Shown piece after piece: positions 53,457 to 60,128 of a stretch of DNA of 60,128 nt. The stretch is from Micromonospora haikouensis (GTDB lineage Bacteria; Actinomycetota; Actinomycetes; Mycobacteriales; Micromonosporaceae): contig NZ_FMCW01000038.1 in assembly GCF_900091595.1 (NCBI RefSeq), positions 1 to 60,128 of the forward strand. Direction: 5' to 3'. The notes under the pieces are model-generated. The model ran no database searches. It worked only from the letters and a program-made list of their open reading frames with translations, and was not told the DNA's origin. Positions within the stretch are counted from its first letter, which is position 1, and every line of letters starts with the position of its first letter. The translations under genes and the position numbers were made by a program.

Positions 53457-53691
53457 GTGTGCTGTCGCTGCTGGCGGTCGCCCCCACCAGGTCACAGAGG
53501 CGGTTCACCGTGGGGTTGTCGAAGATGACGTCGACGACGTCGACCCCGTAGGCCGTCTCGACGCGGGTCACGATCTCCACCGCCGCGACCGAGTCCATGC
53601 CCAGCGCGACGAGGTCCTCGTCCGGCCCGAGGGTGGAACGGTTCAGCACGTCGGCGCAGATGGATGTCATCTTCAGTTGCAAATCGGTCAT
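53449..53691 (-). CDS. Acyl carrier protein 1 (first gene of the biosynthetic operon)
   Basis: 80 residues. The phosphopantetheine site is in LGMDSVAAVEIVTRVE (Ser about 35). The operon begins here: upstream are a candidate promoter at 53784-53812 and a transposase remnant. The start is uncertain: ATG at 53691 gives MTDLQLKM, and an ATG at 53712 adds seven residues; neither has a strong ribosome site. It overlaps the ligase gene by 8 bases, so the ligase most likely loads this carrier. Confidence 0.88.
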   Translation of the reverse strand: MTDLQLKMTSICADVLNRSTLGPDEDLVALGMDSVAAVEIVTRVETAYGVDVVDVIFDNPTVNRLCDLVGATASSDSTHA

Positions 53692-53783
53692 AGTCACTGA
53701 AGCGGTCTCCATGTCAATGTGATTCCACGGGCCACCGCGACCTTGCAGCAGCGAGCGAGTCCCTCGCTTGGGAACTCGTCGGG

Positions 53784-53812
53784 ACCATACCGAGGGGGCC
53801 TGACGCTGTCCA
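53784..53812 (-). promoter_or_regulatory. Candidate promoter of the biosynthetic operon
   Basis: Minus-strand TGGACA (53812-53807), a 17-base spacer and TATGGT (53789-53784). This is the best sigma-70-type match upstream of the first ACP gene and would give a leader of about 70-85 bases. All 17 downstream genes could be read from it. Confidence 0.45.
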
Positions 53813-53873
53813 GAAGGGACATCGATTCGTCCCACCACCTGCGACGTCCGGATATCTGCGCCACAAATTCGTT

Positions 53874-53885
53874 TACATATATGTA
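53874..53885. promoter_or_regulatory. Perfect AT-rich palindrome TACATATATGTA
   Basis: A 12-base exact palindrome in an otherwise GC-rich region, about 100 bases upstream of the candidate operon start site. It overlaps the start codon of the transposase remnant. It is a plausible regulator-binding site for the operon; it may also be left from the insertion element. Confidence 0.4.
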
Positions 53886-54405
53886 TCATCGGCCGCATGG
53901 GGGAAAGGGCCGGCCGAAGGCCGAGCTGATGCTGAGCGAGGAGGAGCGGGCACGGCTGGCGCGGGGCGCGCGGGCCGCCCGTTCGACACAGGCGTACGCG
54001 CTGCGTTGCCGGATCGTGCTGGCCTGCGCCGACGGGGCCAGCAACGCGGAGGTCGCGGCCCGGTTCGGCGTGTCACCGCCGACCGTGGGCAAGTGGCGGT
54101 CCCGGTTCGTGACGCGCGGGCTGCCGGGCCTCGCCGACGCACCGCGCGCCGGCCGGCCCCCGACGATCGGGCCGGGCCGGGTGGAGCAGGTGGTGGCCGC
54201 CACCCTGGGTTCGCAGCCGGAGCGGGCGGCCCGCTGGTCCCGGGCGTCGATGGCCGCGCACAGCGGGCTGTCCGCCTCGACGGTCGGCCGGATCTGGCGG
54301 CGGTTCGACCTGCGGCCGCACGTCCAGGACGGGCACCGGCTCGCCGCCGACCCGCGGTTCGTGGCGCGGGTCGGCGGCCTCTGTCGGCATCCGCCGGGAT
54401 CGTGA
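53881..54405 (+). pseudogene. Truncated IS630-family transposase (N-terminal part only)
   Basis: 174 residues matching the N-terminal DNA-binding half of IS630 transposases: LMLSEEERARLARGARAARS, ALRCRIVLACADGASNAEVA, a helix-turn-helix (ARFGVSPPTVGKWRSRFVTR) and RIWRRFDLRPHVQDGHRLAA. Normal members continue past the DPRFV...NPPE segment into the catalytic DDE domain; this frame stops at GLCRHPPGS, just before the first catalytic Asp. It cannot catalyse transposition. It lies exactly at the upstream edge of the biosynthetic operon, consistent with past transfer. A remaining DNA-binding role cannot be excluded. Confidence 0.8.
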
Positions 54406-54441
54406 ACGGACTTCGGGCGCGGAGCCGCCGCCCGACGAGCC

Positions 54442-55293
54442 TCAGGGCTTGCGGGCCACCCCGCCGACGATGGTGTGGTAGGTGGCGGTCTGCTTGGGGT
54501 CCTCCTCGCCGTCCGGGTGCCACTCCGCCAGCGGGACCAGCCCGGGCGGCAGCAGCTCCAGGTCGCCGAAGAAGCCCATGATCTCCTCGCGGGTGCGCCA
54601 CCGGCCGGTGCCGAGGGTCGCGTTGAACACCTTCTCCACCGCGCGCGCCCGCTCCGAGACCTCCGGCTGGGCGTCGCCCGGATCGTGGAAGTGGGAGATG
54701 GCCAGGTAGCTGCCGGAGGGCAGGGCGGCGACGAGCCGCCGGGCGACGCCGGCAGGGTCGTCCTCGTCGTTGAGGTGGTGCAGGATCGCCAGGAGCAGCA
54801 GGCCGACCGGCTGGTCGAAGTCGATCAGCTTGCGTTCGGTGAGCTGCGCCAGCAGCTCCTCGGGCCGGCGGGCGTCACCCCCGAGCACGGTGGTGGTGCG
54901 GGCGTCGGCGAGCAGGGCCCGGCCGTGGGCGAGGGCCATCGGGTCGTTGTCCACATAGACCACCCGGGCGTTCGGGTCCACCTCGTGGGCGATCTCGTGC
55001 ACGTTGCCCTGGGTGGGCAGCCCGGAGCCGATGTCGAGGAACTGCCGGATGCCGGCCTCGGCCGCGAGGAATCTGACCGATCGCCGGAGGAAGGCCCGGC
55101 AGGCCAGCCCCGCCTCGGGACCGTCCGGCGTGATCTGCATGGCCATCTGGGCGGCCTGCCGGTCGACCGCGAAGTTGTCCTTGCCGCCTAGGTAGTAGTC
55201 GTAGACCCGGGCAATGCTGGGCCGGGTGGTGTCGACGCCCGGAGGCGCCACATTCTCGCTGGTCAACGCTTCGACCCCTCCGCACACGGCCAT
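54442..55293 (-). CDS. SAM-dependent methyltransferase, DUF574/Methyltransf_19 family
   Basis: 283 residues of the abundant actinobacterial DUF574 family. It has the N-terminal signature RVYDYYLGGKDNFAVDR, SAM-binding FLDIGSGLPTQGNVHEIAHE, and the aspartate loop VVYVDNDPMALAHGRALL. The ending TYHTIVGGVARKP is also typical. Substrates of this family are largely unknown. It lies outside the biosynthetic operon, on the same strand, with the transposase remnant in between; membership in the pathway is not supported. The first in-frame ATG (55293) is used; an internal TTG/GTG closer to the family start is possible. Confidence 0.9.
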   Translation of the reverse strand: MAVCGGVEALTSENVAPPGVDTTRPSIARVYDYYLGGKDNFAVDRQAAQMAMQITPDGPEAGLACRAFLRRSVRFLAAEAGIRQFLDIGSGLPTQGNVHEIAHEVDPNARVVYVDNDPMALAHGRALLADARTTTVLGGDARRPEELLAQLTERKLIDFDQPVGLLLLAILHHLNDEDDPAGVARRLVAALPSGSYLAISHFHDPGDAQPEVSERARAVEKVFNATLGTGRWRTREEIMGFFGDLELLPPGLVPLAEWHPDGEEDPKQTATYHTIVGGVARKP

Positions 55294-55717
55294 GGTCGCT
55301 CACAGACTGGCGGGGAGACCACACACGACACCCATGGCTGCCAAACCGACGCCGGCCCACGAAAGTTGAGACCGGATGTGCCCTGAGGGTAGATGAGCAA
55401 CCCTGAAACGTCGATTCCACCCACGACAGTCCGGACGGCCGGGGCGCAGGAGTTGCCCACCTCGACGACTATCCATTGAAGGGTGACGATGTTACCGGGC
55501 CATTTCGCTGAACTCAAGCACTGCGACCCACCCCGCCCCACATGGGAAGTTGGCGGCAACGAAATCATGCAGATCGATGGATTAGGACTTATGCTGCCCG
55601 ATGTCCCCATCGCGCCCGACGGGCTCGTCCGCCACCACCGGAGCCACTCGGCGGATCCGTCGCCGCGCCACCCCGCGCCCGCCATCGGCGGCGGGCCCTC
55701 GCCGATCGGAGCCCCCG
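55294..55717. other. Intergenic region before the secreted-protein genes
   Basis: This 424-base divergent spacer between the methyltransferase and the SMP-30-like gene must hold both promoters. It is somewhat less GC-rich than its surroundings around 55380-55600. I see no convincing -35/-10 pair, repeat or small gene. Confidence 0.4.
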
Positions 55718-56785
55718 ATGGTCCCGACTCCCACACTCGCCGCACTGGCCAGCCTCTGCCTCGCCCTGCCCACCGCCGTCCCGGTGGGCGCCGCCGCCTC
55801 GCCCCCGCAGATTCTTCGCGCCGGCCATGTGAGCGCTCACACCACGACCGCGCTGGCCGGGCCACCCGGGGCCCCGCCCGGCGTCTGCCCGTCCGGCGCC
55901 AGCTACGGCCCGCCGCTGCCGGCGACCTCGGTCACGGCGGCGAAGATCCGGGGCGGCTTCTCGTTCCTCGAAGGGCCCGTCTGGCTCGCCGACCGGGGCT
56001 ACCTGCTGGTGTCCGACATGGGCGCGGCCACCGGGCCGGAGCGGGTCCAGCCGTCGACCATCCGCCGCTTCACCCCGCCGGCGACCTTCGACACGTTCCT
56101 CGCCAACTCCGGCAGCAACGGGCTCGCCCTCAGCCCCGACGGGCGGCAGCTCGTCGCCGCCACACACGACCAGCGCAGCGTCTCGTCGTACCGCATCGAC
56201 GACCTGGCCCGCGGCGTGGTCGCCGCCAACTACCAGGGCCGGGCGTTCAACTCGCCGAACGACGTGGCGGTCCGCTCCGACGGCGTCGTCTACTTCACCG
56301 ACCCCAACTTCCAGCGCGGGGCCCGCGCCGACCAGATGAGCGGGCGCACCAGCGTCTTCCGCGTCTCCGGCGGCCAGGTGTCGCTCGTCGACGACGCGCT
56401 GCGCCAGCCCAACGGCATCGCGCTCTCCCCGGACGGCGCGACGCTCTACGTGGGCGCCTACGGCGAGAACAAGATCTACAAGTACGCCGTCGCACCCGAC
56501 GGCAGCACCGGCCCCCGCAGCGTCTTCGTCAACTACGTCGGCGGCCCGGACGGCGGCACGATCGACTGCGCCGGCAACGTGTACTGGGCGTCGGGCTTCG
56601 ACGGCCTGGTCCACGTCTACTCGCCCACGGGCGTCGAGCTCGGCACCGTCCGCTCCGGCTCCACGGGCACCACCAACGTGGCATTCGGCGGGTCCGACCG
56701 GCGGACCCTCTACGTCACCTCCGGCCCGACGAACGACTCCGGGCTCTACAGCGTGCGGCTGAACGTGCCCGGCTACCCGTACTGA
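55718..56785 (+). CDS. Secreted SMP-30/gluconolactonase-like beta-propeller protein
   Basis: 355 residues. A signal peptide (MVPTPTLAALASLCLALPTA, cleavage near AAA-SP at about 26-30) is followed by an SMP-30/lactonase propeller: GFSFLEGPVWLADRGYLLVS, FNSPNDVAVRSDGVVYFTDP and NGIALSPDGATLYVGAY. The metal ligands expected in the family (Glu in LEGPVW, Asn in SPNDVAV, Asp-Gly pairs) are visible. Likely hydrolyses a sugar lactone outside the cell. ATG at 55718 chosen for the signal peptide and its GGAG site. The next gene, a sugar dehydrogenase, starts 31 bases later. Confidence 0.88.
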   Translation: MVPTPTLAALASLCLALPTAVPVGAAASPPQILRAGHVSAHTTTALAGPPGAPPGVCPSGASYGPPLPATSVTAAKIRGGFSFLEGPVWLADRGYLLVSDMGAATGPERVQPSTIRRFTPPATFDTFLANSGSNGLALSPDGRQLVAATHDQRSVSSYRIDDLARGVVAANYQGRAFNSPNDVAVRSDGVVYFTDPNFQRGARADQMSGRTSVFRVSGGQVSLVDDALRQPNGIALSPDGATLYVGAYGENKIYKYAVAPDGSTGPRSVFVNYVGGPDGGTIDCAGNVYWASGFDGLVHVYSPTGVELGTVRSGSTGTTNVAFGGSDRRTLYVTSGPTNDSGLYSVRLNVPGYPY

Positions 56786-56816
56786 CCGCCAGGATCCACC
56801 GGAAGGGACGAATCAC

Positions 56817-58520
56817 GTGCCAACCCGCCCCCTCGCCACCCTCGCACTGCTGACCAGCGCCTGCACCGTCCTGGCAGGTGCACCCGCCATCGCCGCGCCA
56901 CCGCCGGCCGGCGGGTCGACGGCCGCAGCCGCCCGGTCCGCCGCCGACACCAGGCCGCCCACCCCGCCGACGAACCTGCGCAGCAGCAGGCTGACCTGCC
57001 AGTCCGTCACGCTCACCTGGTCCGCGTCCCGCGACGACGTCGGCGTCGCGAGCTACGACGTCTACCACGACGGGCAGCTCGTCACCTCCGTCGGCGGCAG
57101 CACGCTGACCGCCACGCTCACCGTCGCGCAGGGCGTCACCTGGGGCTGGTACGTCAACGCCCGGGACGCCGCCGGCAACGTGTCGCAGGCCAGCGCCACG
57201 CTCACCGTCACGCCACCGTTCTGCCAGGTCGACACCACTCGGCCCAGCACGCCGACCAACCTCGCCGCCACCGCCAACGGCACCGACGTGCGCCTGACCT
57301 GGTCGGCCGCCACCGACAACGTCGCCGTCACCCGGTACGACGTCCTGCGCGGCGGCACGACCGTCGGCTCCGTCACCGGCACGGCCACCAACCCGCCCGC
57401 CACCACGTTCACCGACACCGGGCTGGCGGCGAACACCCAGTTCAGCTACACCGTCGTCGCCCGCGACGCCCAGGGCAACGCCTCGGCGGCGAGCGCCCCG
57501 GTGACCGTACGCACCGGCTCGGCCTGCACGAGCGCGGTCTGCGGCACGACGGTGGTCACCACCGAGCGGGACCTGCCGTGGGGGCTGGTGCAGCTCTCCG
57601 ACGGCACCGTCCTCTACGGGCGGCGCGACCTGTTCGACATCGTCGCCATGAACCCCGACGGCACCAACAAGCGCAGCATCGGCTCGGTGCCGAACGCCGC
57701 CGGCACCAACGGCGAGGGCGGCGTCCTCGGGCTGGCCGTGGCGTCGACCTTCGCCACCGACCGGTGGCTGTACATCTACCACACCACGGCGACCGACAAC
57801 CGGATCGTCCGCATGCGCTACGACGGCACGCTCCAGACCAGCAGCCTCCAGGTGCTGGTGACCGGCATCCCGCGCAACAAGTACCACAACGGCGGTCGGC
57901 TGCGCTTCGGCCCCGACGGGATGCTCTACGCCGCCACCGGCGACGGGCAGACCCCGGACCGCGCCCAGGACGTCAACGACCTGGCCGGCAAGGTGCTGCG
58001 GATCCGCCCCGACGGCAGCGTGCCGGCGGACAACCCGTTCGGCAACCAGGTGTGGAGCTACGGCCACCGCAACCCGCAGGGGCTGGCGTTCGACTCCCGG
58101 GGCCGCCTCTTCGAGCAGGAGTTCGGCAACAACGTCATGGACGAGACCAACATCATCGTCCGGGGCGGCAACTACGGGTGGCCGGCCTGCGAGGGCACGG
58201 TCGGCGACTGCGCCAACCCCAACTACCTCGCACCGGTACGCACGTACCCCGTCGCCGAGGCCTCGTGCAGCGGCCTCGCCATCGTCCGCGACGTGGTGTA
58301 CCTCGCCTGCCTGCGCGGCAACCGGATGTACCGGGAGGTGATCAGCGGCGACACCCTCACCGACGTGCAGCAGTACTTCGTCGGCACCTACAGCCGCCTG
58401 CGCACCGTCGAGCCGACCATCGACGGGAACCTGTGGCTGACGACGAGCACCGGCGGCGACAAGGACAGCGTCCCGAACAACAGCAACGAGCGGATCCTCA
58501 AGGTGACGCTCGGCGGCTAG
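56817..58520 (+). CDS. Secreted PQQ-type sugar dehydrogenase with two FN3 domains
   Basis: 567 residues. Signal peptide (about 1-25, ending GAPAIAA), two fibronectin type III domains (about 50-135 and 142-230, each beginning PPTNLR/TPTNLA), then a six-bladed glucose/sorbosone dehydrogenase propeller. The latter shows HNGGRLRFGPDGMLYAATGD, YGHRNPQGLAFDSRGRLFEQ and GGNYGWPACEG. Such enzymes oxidise aldoses to lactones with PQQ and calcium, though many actinobacterial members are uncharacterised. GTG start after GGAAGGGACG. Product lactones would suit the enzyme encoded just upstream. Confidence 0.88.
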   Translation: MPTRPLATLALLTSACTVLAGAPAIAAPPPAGGSTAAAARSAADTRPPTPPTNLRSSRLTCQSVTLTWSASRDDVGVASYDVYHDGQLVTSVGGSTLTATLTVAQGVTWGWYVNARDAAGNVSQASATLTVTPPFCQVDTTRPSTPTNLAATANGTDVRLTWSAATDNVAVTRYDVLRGGTTVGSVTGTATNPPATTFTDTGLAANTQFSYTVVARDAQGNASAASAPVTVRTGSACTSAVCGTTVVTTERDLPWGLVQLSDGTVLYGRRDLFDIVAMNPDGTNKRSIGSVPNAAGTNGEGGVLGLAVASTFATDRWLYIYHTTATDNRIVRMRYDGTLQTSSLQVLVTGIPRNKYHNGGRLRFGPDGMLYAATGDGQTPDRAQDVNDLAGKVLRIRPDGSVPADNPFGNQVWSYGHRNPQGLAFDSRGRLFEQEFGNNVMDETNIIVRGGNYGWPACEGTVGDCANPNYLAPVRTYPVAEASCSGLAIVRDVVYLACLRGNRMYREVISGDTLTDVQQYFVGTYSRLRTVEPTIDGNLWLTTSTGGDKDSVPNNSNERILKVTLGG

Positions 58521-58561
58521 CCCCACCCCACCACCATCCCCGTCCCACCAGATCGGAGCCC

Positions 58562-59929
58562 ATGTCCGTGAAGCGTCTACTCAGGGCGGTGGCGGCCCTC
58601 GCGGTCGTGCCACTGCTCGCCATGACGGTGCTGATGGCCGCGCAGCCGGCCTCGGCGGCGGCCCTGACCCAGGTCACCAACTTCGGCAACAACCCCAGCG
58701 GCCTCAACATGTACCTCTACGTGCCCGACAACGTCGCGCCCAGGCCGGCGCTGCTGGTGCTGATCCACTACTGCGGCGGCTCCGGACCGGCGATCTTCAA
58801 CGGCAACGGCCGCGACTACGTCACCGCCGCCGACCGGTACGGCTACATCATCGTGCTGCCCGAGGTCACGCGCAGCAGCAAGTGCTTCGACGTCTACTCG
58901 CCGCAGGGGCTGCGGCGCGGGGGCGGGAGCGACTCCGACGGCATCATCTCCATGGTCAACTATGCGAAGCAGCGGCACAACGTCGACCCCGCCCGGGTCG
59001 TCGTCAGCGGCTTCTCCTCCGGGGCGATGATGACCAACGTGATGGCCGCCGAGTATCCGGACGTGTTCGCCGCCGGCTCGGCGTTCAGCGGGGTCCCCGC
59101 CACCTGCTTCGCGACCGGCAGCAGCACCAACACCTGGAACGGCCAGTGCGCCGGTGGGCAGATCACCAAGACCGCCCAGCAGTGGGGCGACGCCGCCCGC
59201 GCCATGTACCCCGGCTACACGGGCCGGTACCCCCGGATGCAGTTCCTGCACGGGACCACCGACACCACCCTGTCGTACGTCAACTTCGGTGAAGAGATCA
59301 AGCAGTGGACCAACCTGCACGGGTTGAGCCAGACGCCGGCGTTCACCGACCGCCCGCAGTCGAACTGGACCCGCACCCGGTACGGCGACACGGGAACCCG
59401 GGCGACGGTCGAGGGCATCAGCATCAGCGGCGTCGGGCACGAGCTGCCGCAGGCCGGTCAGATCGCGTACTCGATCGCCTTCCTCGGCCTCGACGGCACC
59501 ACCACCACGCCGACCCCGACCCCGACGACCCCGCCGCCGGCGGCCGGGGTGATGGTTGTCGGCACCCAGTCGGGCCGTTGCCTGGACGTGCCGACCAACG
59601 GCGGCAACGGCGTCCAGATCCAGCTGTGGGACTGCCACGGTGCCACCCAGCAGCGCTGGACCTACACGGCGGGCAGGCAGCTCACGGTCAACGGCACCAA
59701 GTGCCTGGACGCCAGTGGCGCCGGCACCAGCAACGGCACCCCGGTGATCATCTGGGACTGCCACGGCGGCGCCAACCAGCAGTGGAACGTCAACGCCGAC
59801 GGCACTATCACCAACGCCCAGTCCGGGCTCTGCCTGGACGCCAGCGGGTTGGGCACCGCCAACGGCACAAAGATCATTCTCTGGTCCTGCAGCGGCCAGG
59901 CCAACCAGCGCTGGACGCTGCGGGCCTGA
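58562..59929 (+). CDS. Secreted CE1/PHB-depolymerase-type esterase with ricin-B lectin domain
   Basis: 455 residues. Signal peptide (MSVKRLLRAVAALAVVPLLA, cleavage at ASAAA about 34). Esterase domain: LLVLIHYCGGSGPAIF (oxyanion region), nucleophile Ser in SGFSSGAMMTNVMAAEYPDV, acid in LHGTTDTTL and catalytic His in SGVGHELPQAG. A Thr/Pro linker (about 317-328) leads to a ricin-type beta-trefoil (330-455) with three QxW-type repeats (QQRWTY, NQQWNV, NQRWTL). It probably removes acetyl or feruloyl groups from plant xylan, with the lectin anchoring it to polysaccharide; polyester cleavage is an alternative. Confidence 0.9.
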   Translation: MSVKRLLRAVAALAVVPLLAMTVLMAAQPASAAALTQVTNFGNNPSGLNMYLYVPDNVAPRPALLVLIHYCGGSGPAIFNGNGRDYVTAADRYGYIIVLPEVTRSSKCFDVYSPQGLRRGGGSDSDGIISMVNYAKQRHNVDPARVVVSGFSSGAMMTNVMAAEYPDVFAAGSAFSGVPATCFATGSSTNTWNGQCAGGQITKTAQQWGDAARAMYPGYTGRYPRMQFLHGTTDTTLSYVNFGEEIKQWTNLHGLSQTPAFTDRPQSNWTRTRYGDTGTRATVEGISISGVGHELPQAGQIAYSIAFLGLDGTTTTPTPTPTTPPPAAGVMVVGTQSGRCLDVPTNGGNGVQIQLWDCHGATQQRWTYTAGRQLTVNGTKCLDASGAGTSNGTPVIIWDCHGGANQQWNVNADGTITNAQSGLCLDASGLGTANGTKIILWSCSGQANQRWTLRA

Positions 59930-59963
59930 TCCACGCGCCGCAGTCGGCCGCCCGGGCGCTCGA

Positions 59964-59995
59964 GCCCGGCCGGCCGGCCTGACGCCGGGCCGGGC
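59964..59995 (+). terminator. Possible terminator hairpin after the esterase gene
   Basis: GCCCGGCC (59964-59971) and GGCCGGGC (59988-59995) are exact 8-base inverted repeats with a 16-base loop, 35 bases after the esterase stop. No T-run follows. In DNA this GC-rich, alternative pairings exist, so it is tentative. Confidence 0.4.
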
Positions 59996-60053
59996 AGGCA
60001 CGGGCGGGGCGGGGTCGCGTCGACTCCGCCCCGCTAGCCCCAATGCCGGGTAG

Positions 60054-60128
60054 TTAAGGTTCCGGGCTGGTTGTCAAGACCGGCCCGGCGAGGATGTTGA
60101 GACTGATGGTGGCCTGGTAGGTGCGTCG
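60054..60128 (-). pseudogene. C-terminal end of a possible transposase (runs off the right edge)
   Basis: Minus-strand translation from the right edge gives RRTYQATISLNILAGPVLTT followed by SPEP and a TAA at 60054. The RTYQATISL ending recalls the C-termini of IS4/IS5-type transposases, but only 24 residues are visible. It is marked as pseudogene only because its integrity cannot be judged; it may be an intact gene continuing outside the window. Confidence 0.3.

Noticed and set aside
30501..53691. Ordinary fatty-acid synthesis locus
   Set aside because: No fabH, fabD, fabG or dehydratase; condensation domain, P450, radical SAM and exporters point to a secondary metabolite.

Overview
The window is high-GC actinobacterial DNA. 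Its left edge is the 5' end of a 16S rRNA gene (minus strand) whose first ~116 bases match the Micromonospora type, so the source is most likely a Micromonospora or close Micromonosporaceae relative. Genus level is an inference from that short stretch plus codon bias.

Layout. (1) 1-1017: 16S rRNA start, an rRNA leader and promoter region, and a small SCO4848-type membrane protein. (2) 1380-2438: tryptophanyl-tRNA synthetase of the GDRPTG/HLGH type, with a hairpin upstream. (3) 2477-25222: a complete phage-tail-like contractile injection system (CIS) of the Streptomyces type: sheath, two tube proteins, LysM tube-baseplate adaptor, VgrG-like spike, PAAR tip, gp25, gpJ-like and gpI-like baseplate proteins, DUF4255 cap protein, AAA+ ATPase, accessory membrane or secreted proteins (Ig-like/TM, PD40 propeller, zinc-ribbon/TM/discoidin), a 1026-residue Pro/Ala/Gly-rich protein with seven VQR motifs, and a divergent gene that looks like a CIS cargo with a swapped C-terminal payload. 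(4) 25209-30522: a regulatory island (SARP, two paralogous LuxR-type regulators, an XRE/NB-ARC regulator, a GlxA-type AraC regulator) plus a hotdog thioesterase.

(5) 30501-53691: a 17-gene minus-strand biosynthetic operon held together by 1-8 base overlaps. In transcription order: ACP, acyl-AMP ligase, ferritin-like diiron protein, radical SAM protein, second ACP, InhA/FabI-like enoyl reductase, EPSP-synthase/CoA-ligase fusion, acyl-CoA dehydrogenase, ChcA-like SDR, dienoyl-CoA reductase, two ABC exporters, P450, condensation-domain protein, KAS II, branched-chain aminotransferase, and an AT-less type I-like KS. The central five activities match the set known to turn shikimate into cyclohexanecarboxyl-CoA in ansatrienin and phoslactomycin producers. 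The remaining gene set matches no cluster I recognise, so the product is probably an undescribed cyclohexyl-capped lipid or acyl-amino compound.

(6) 53881-60128: a decayed IS630 transposase, a DUF574-type methyltransferase, three secreted proteins (SMP-30-like lactonase, PQQ sugar dehydrogenase with FN3 domains, CE1/PHB-type esterase with ricin-B lectin), and the C-terminal tail of a possible second transposase at the right edge. No tRNA, CRISPR array or origin was seen.
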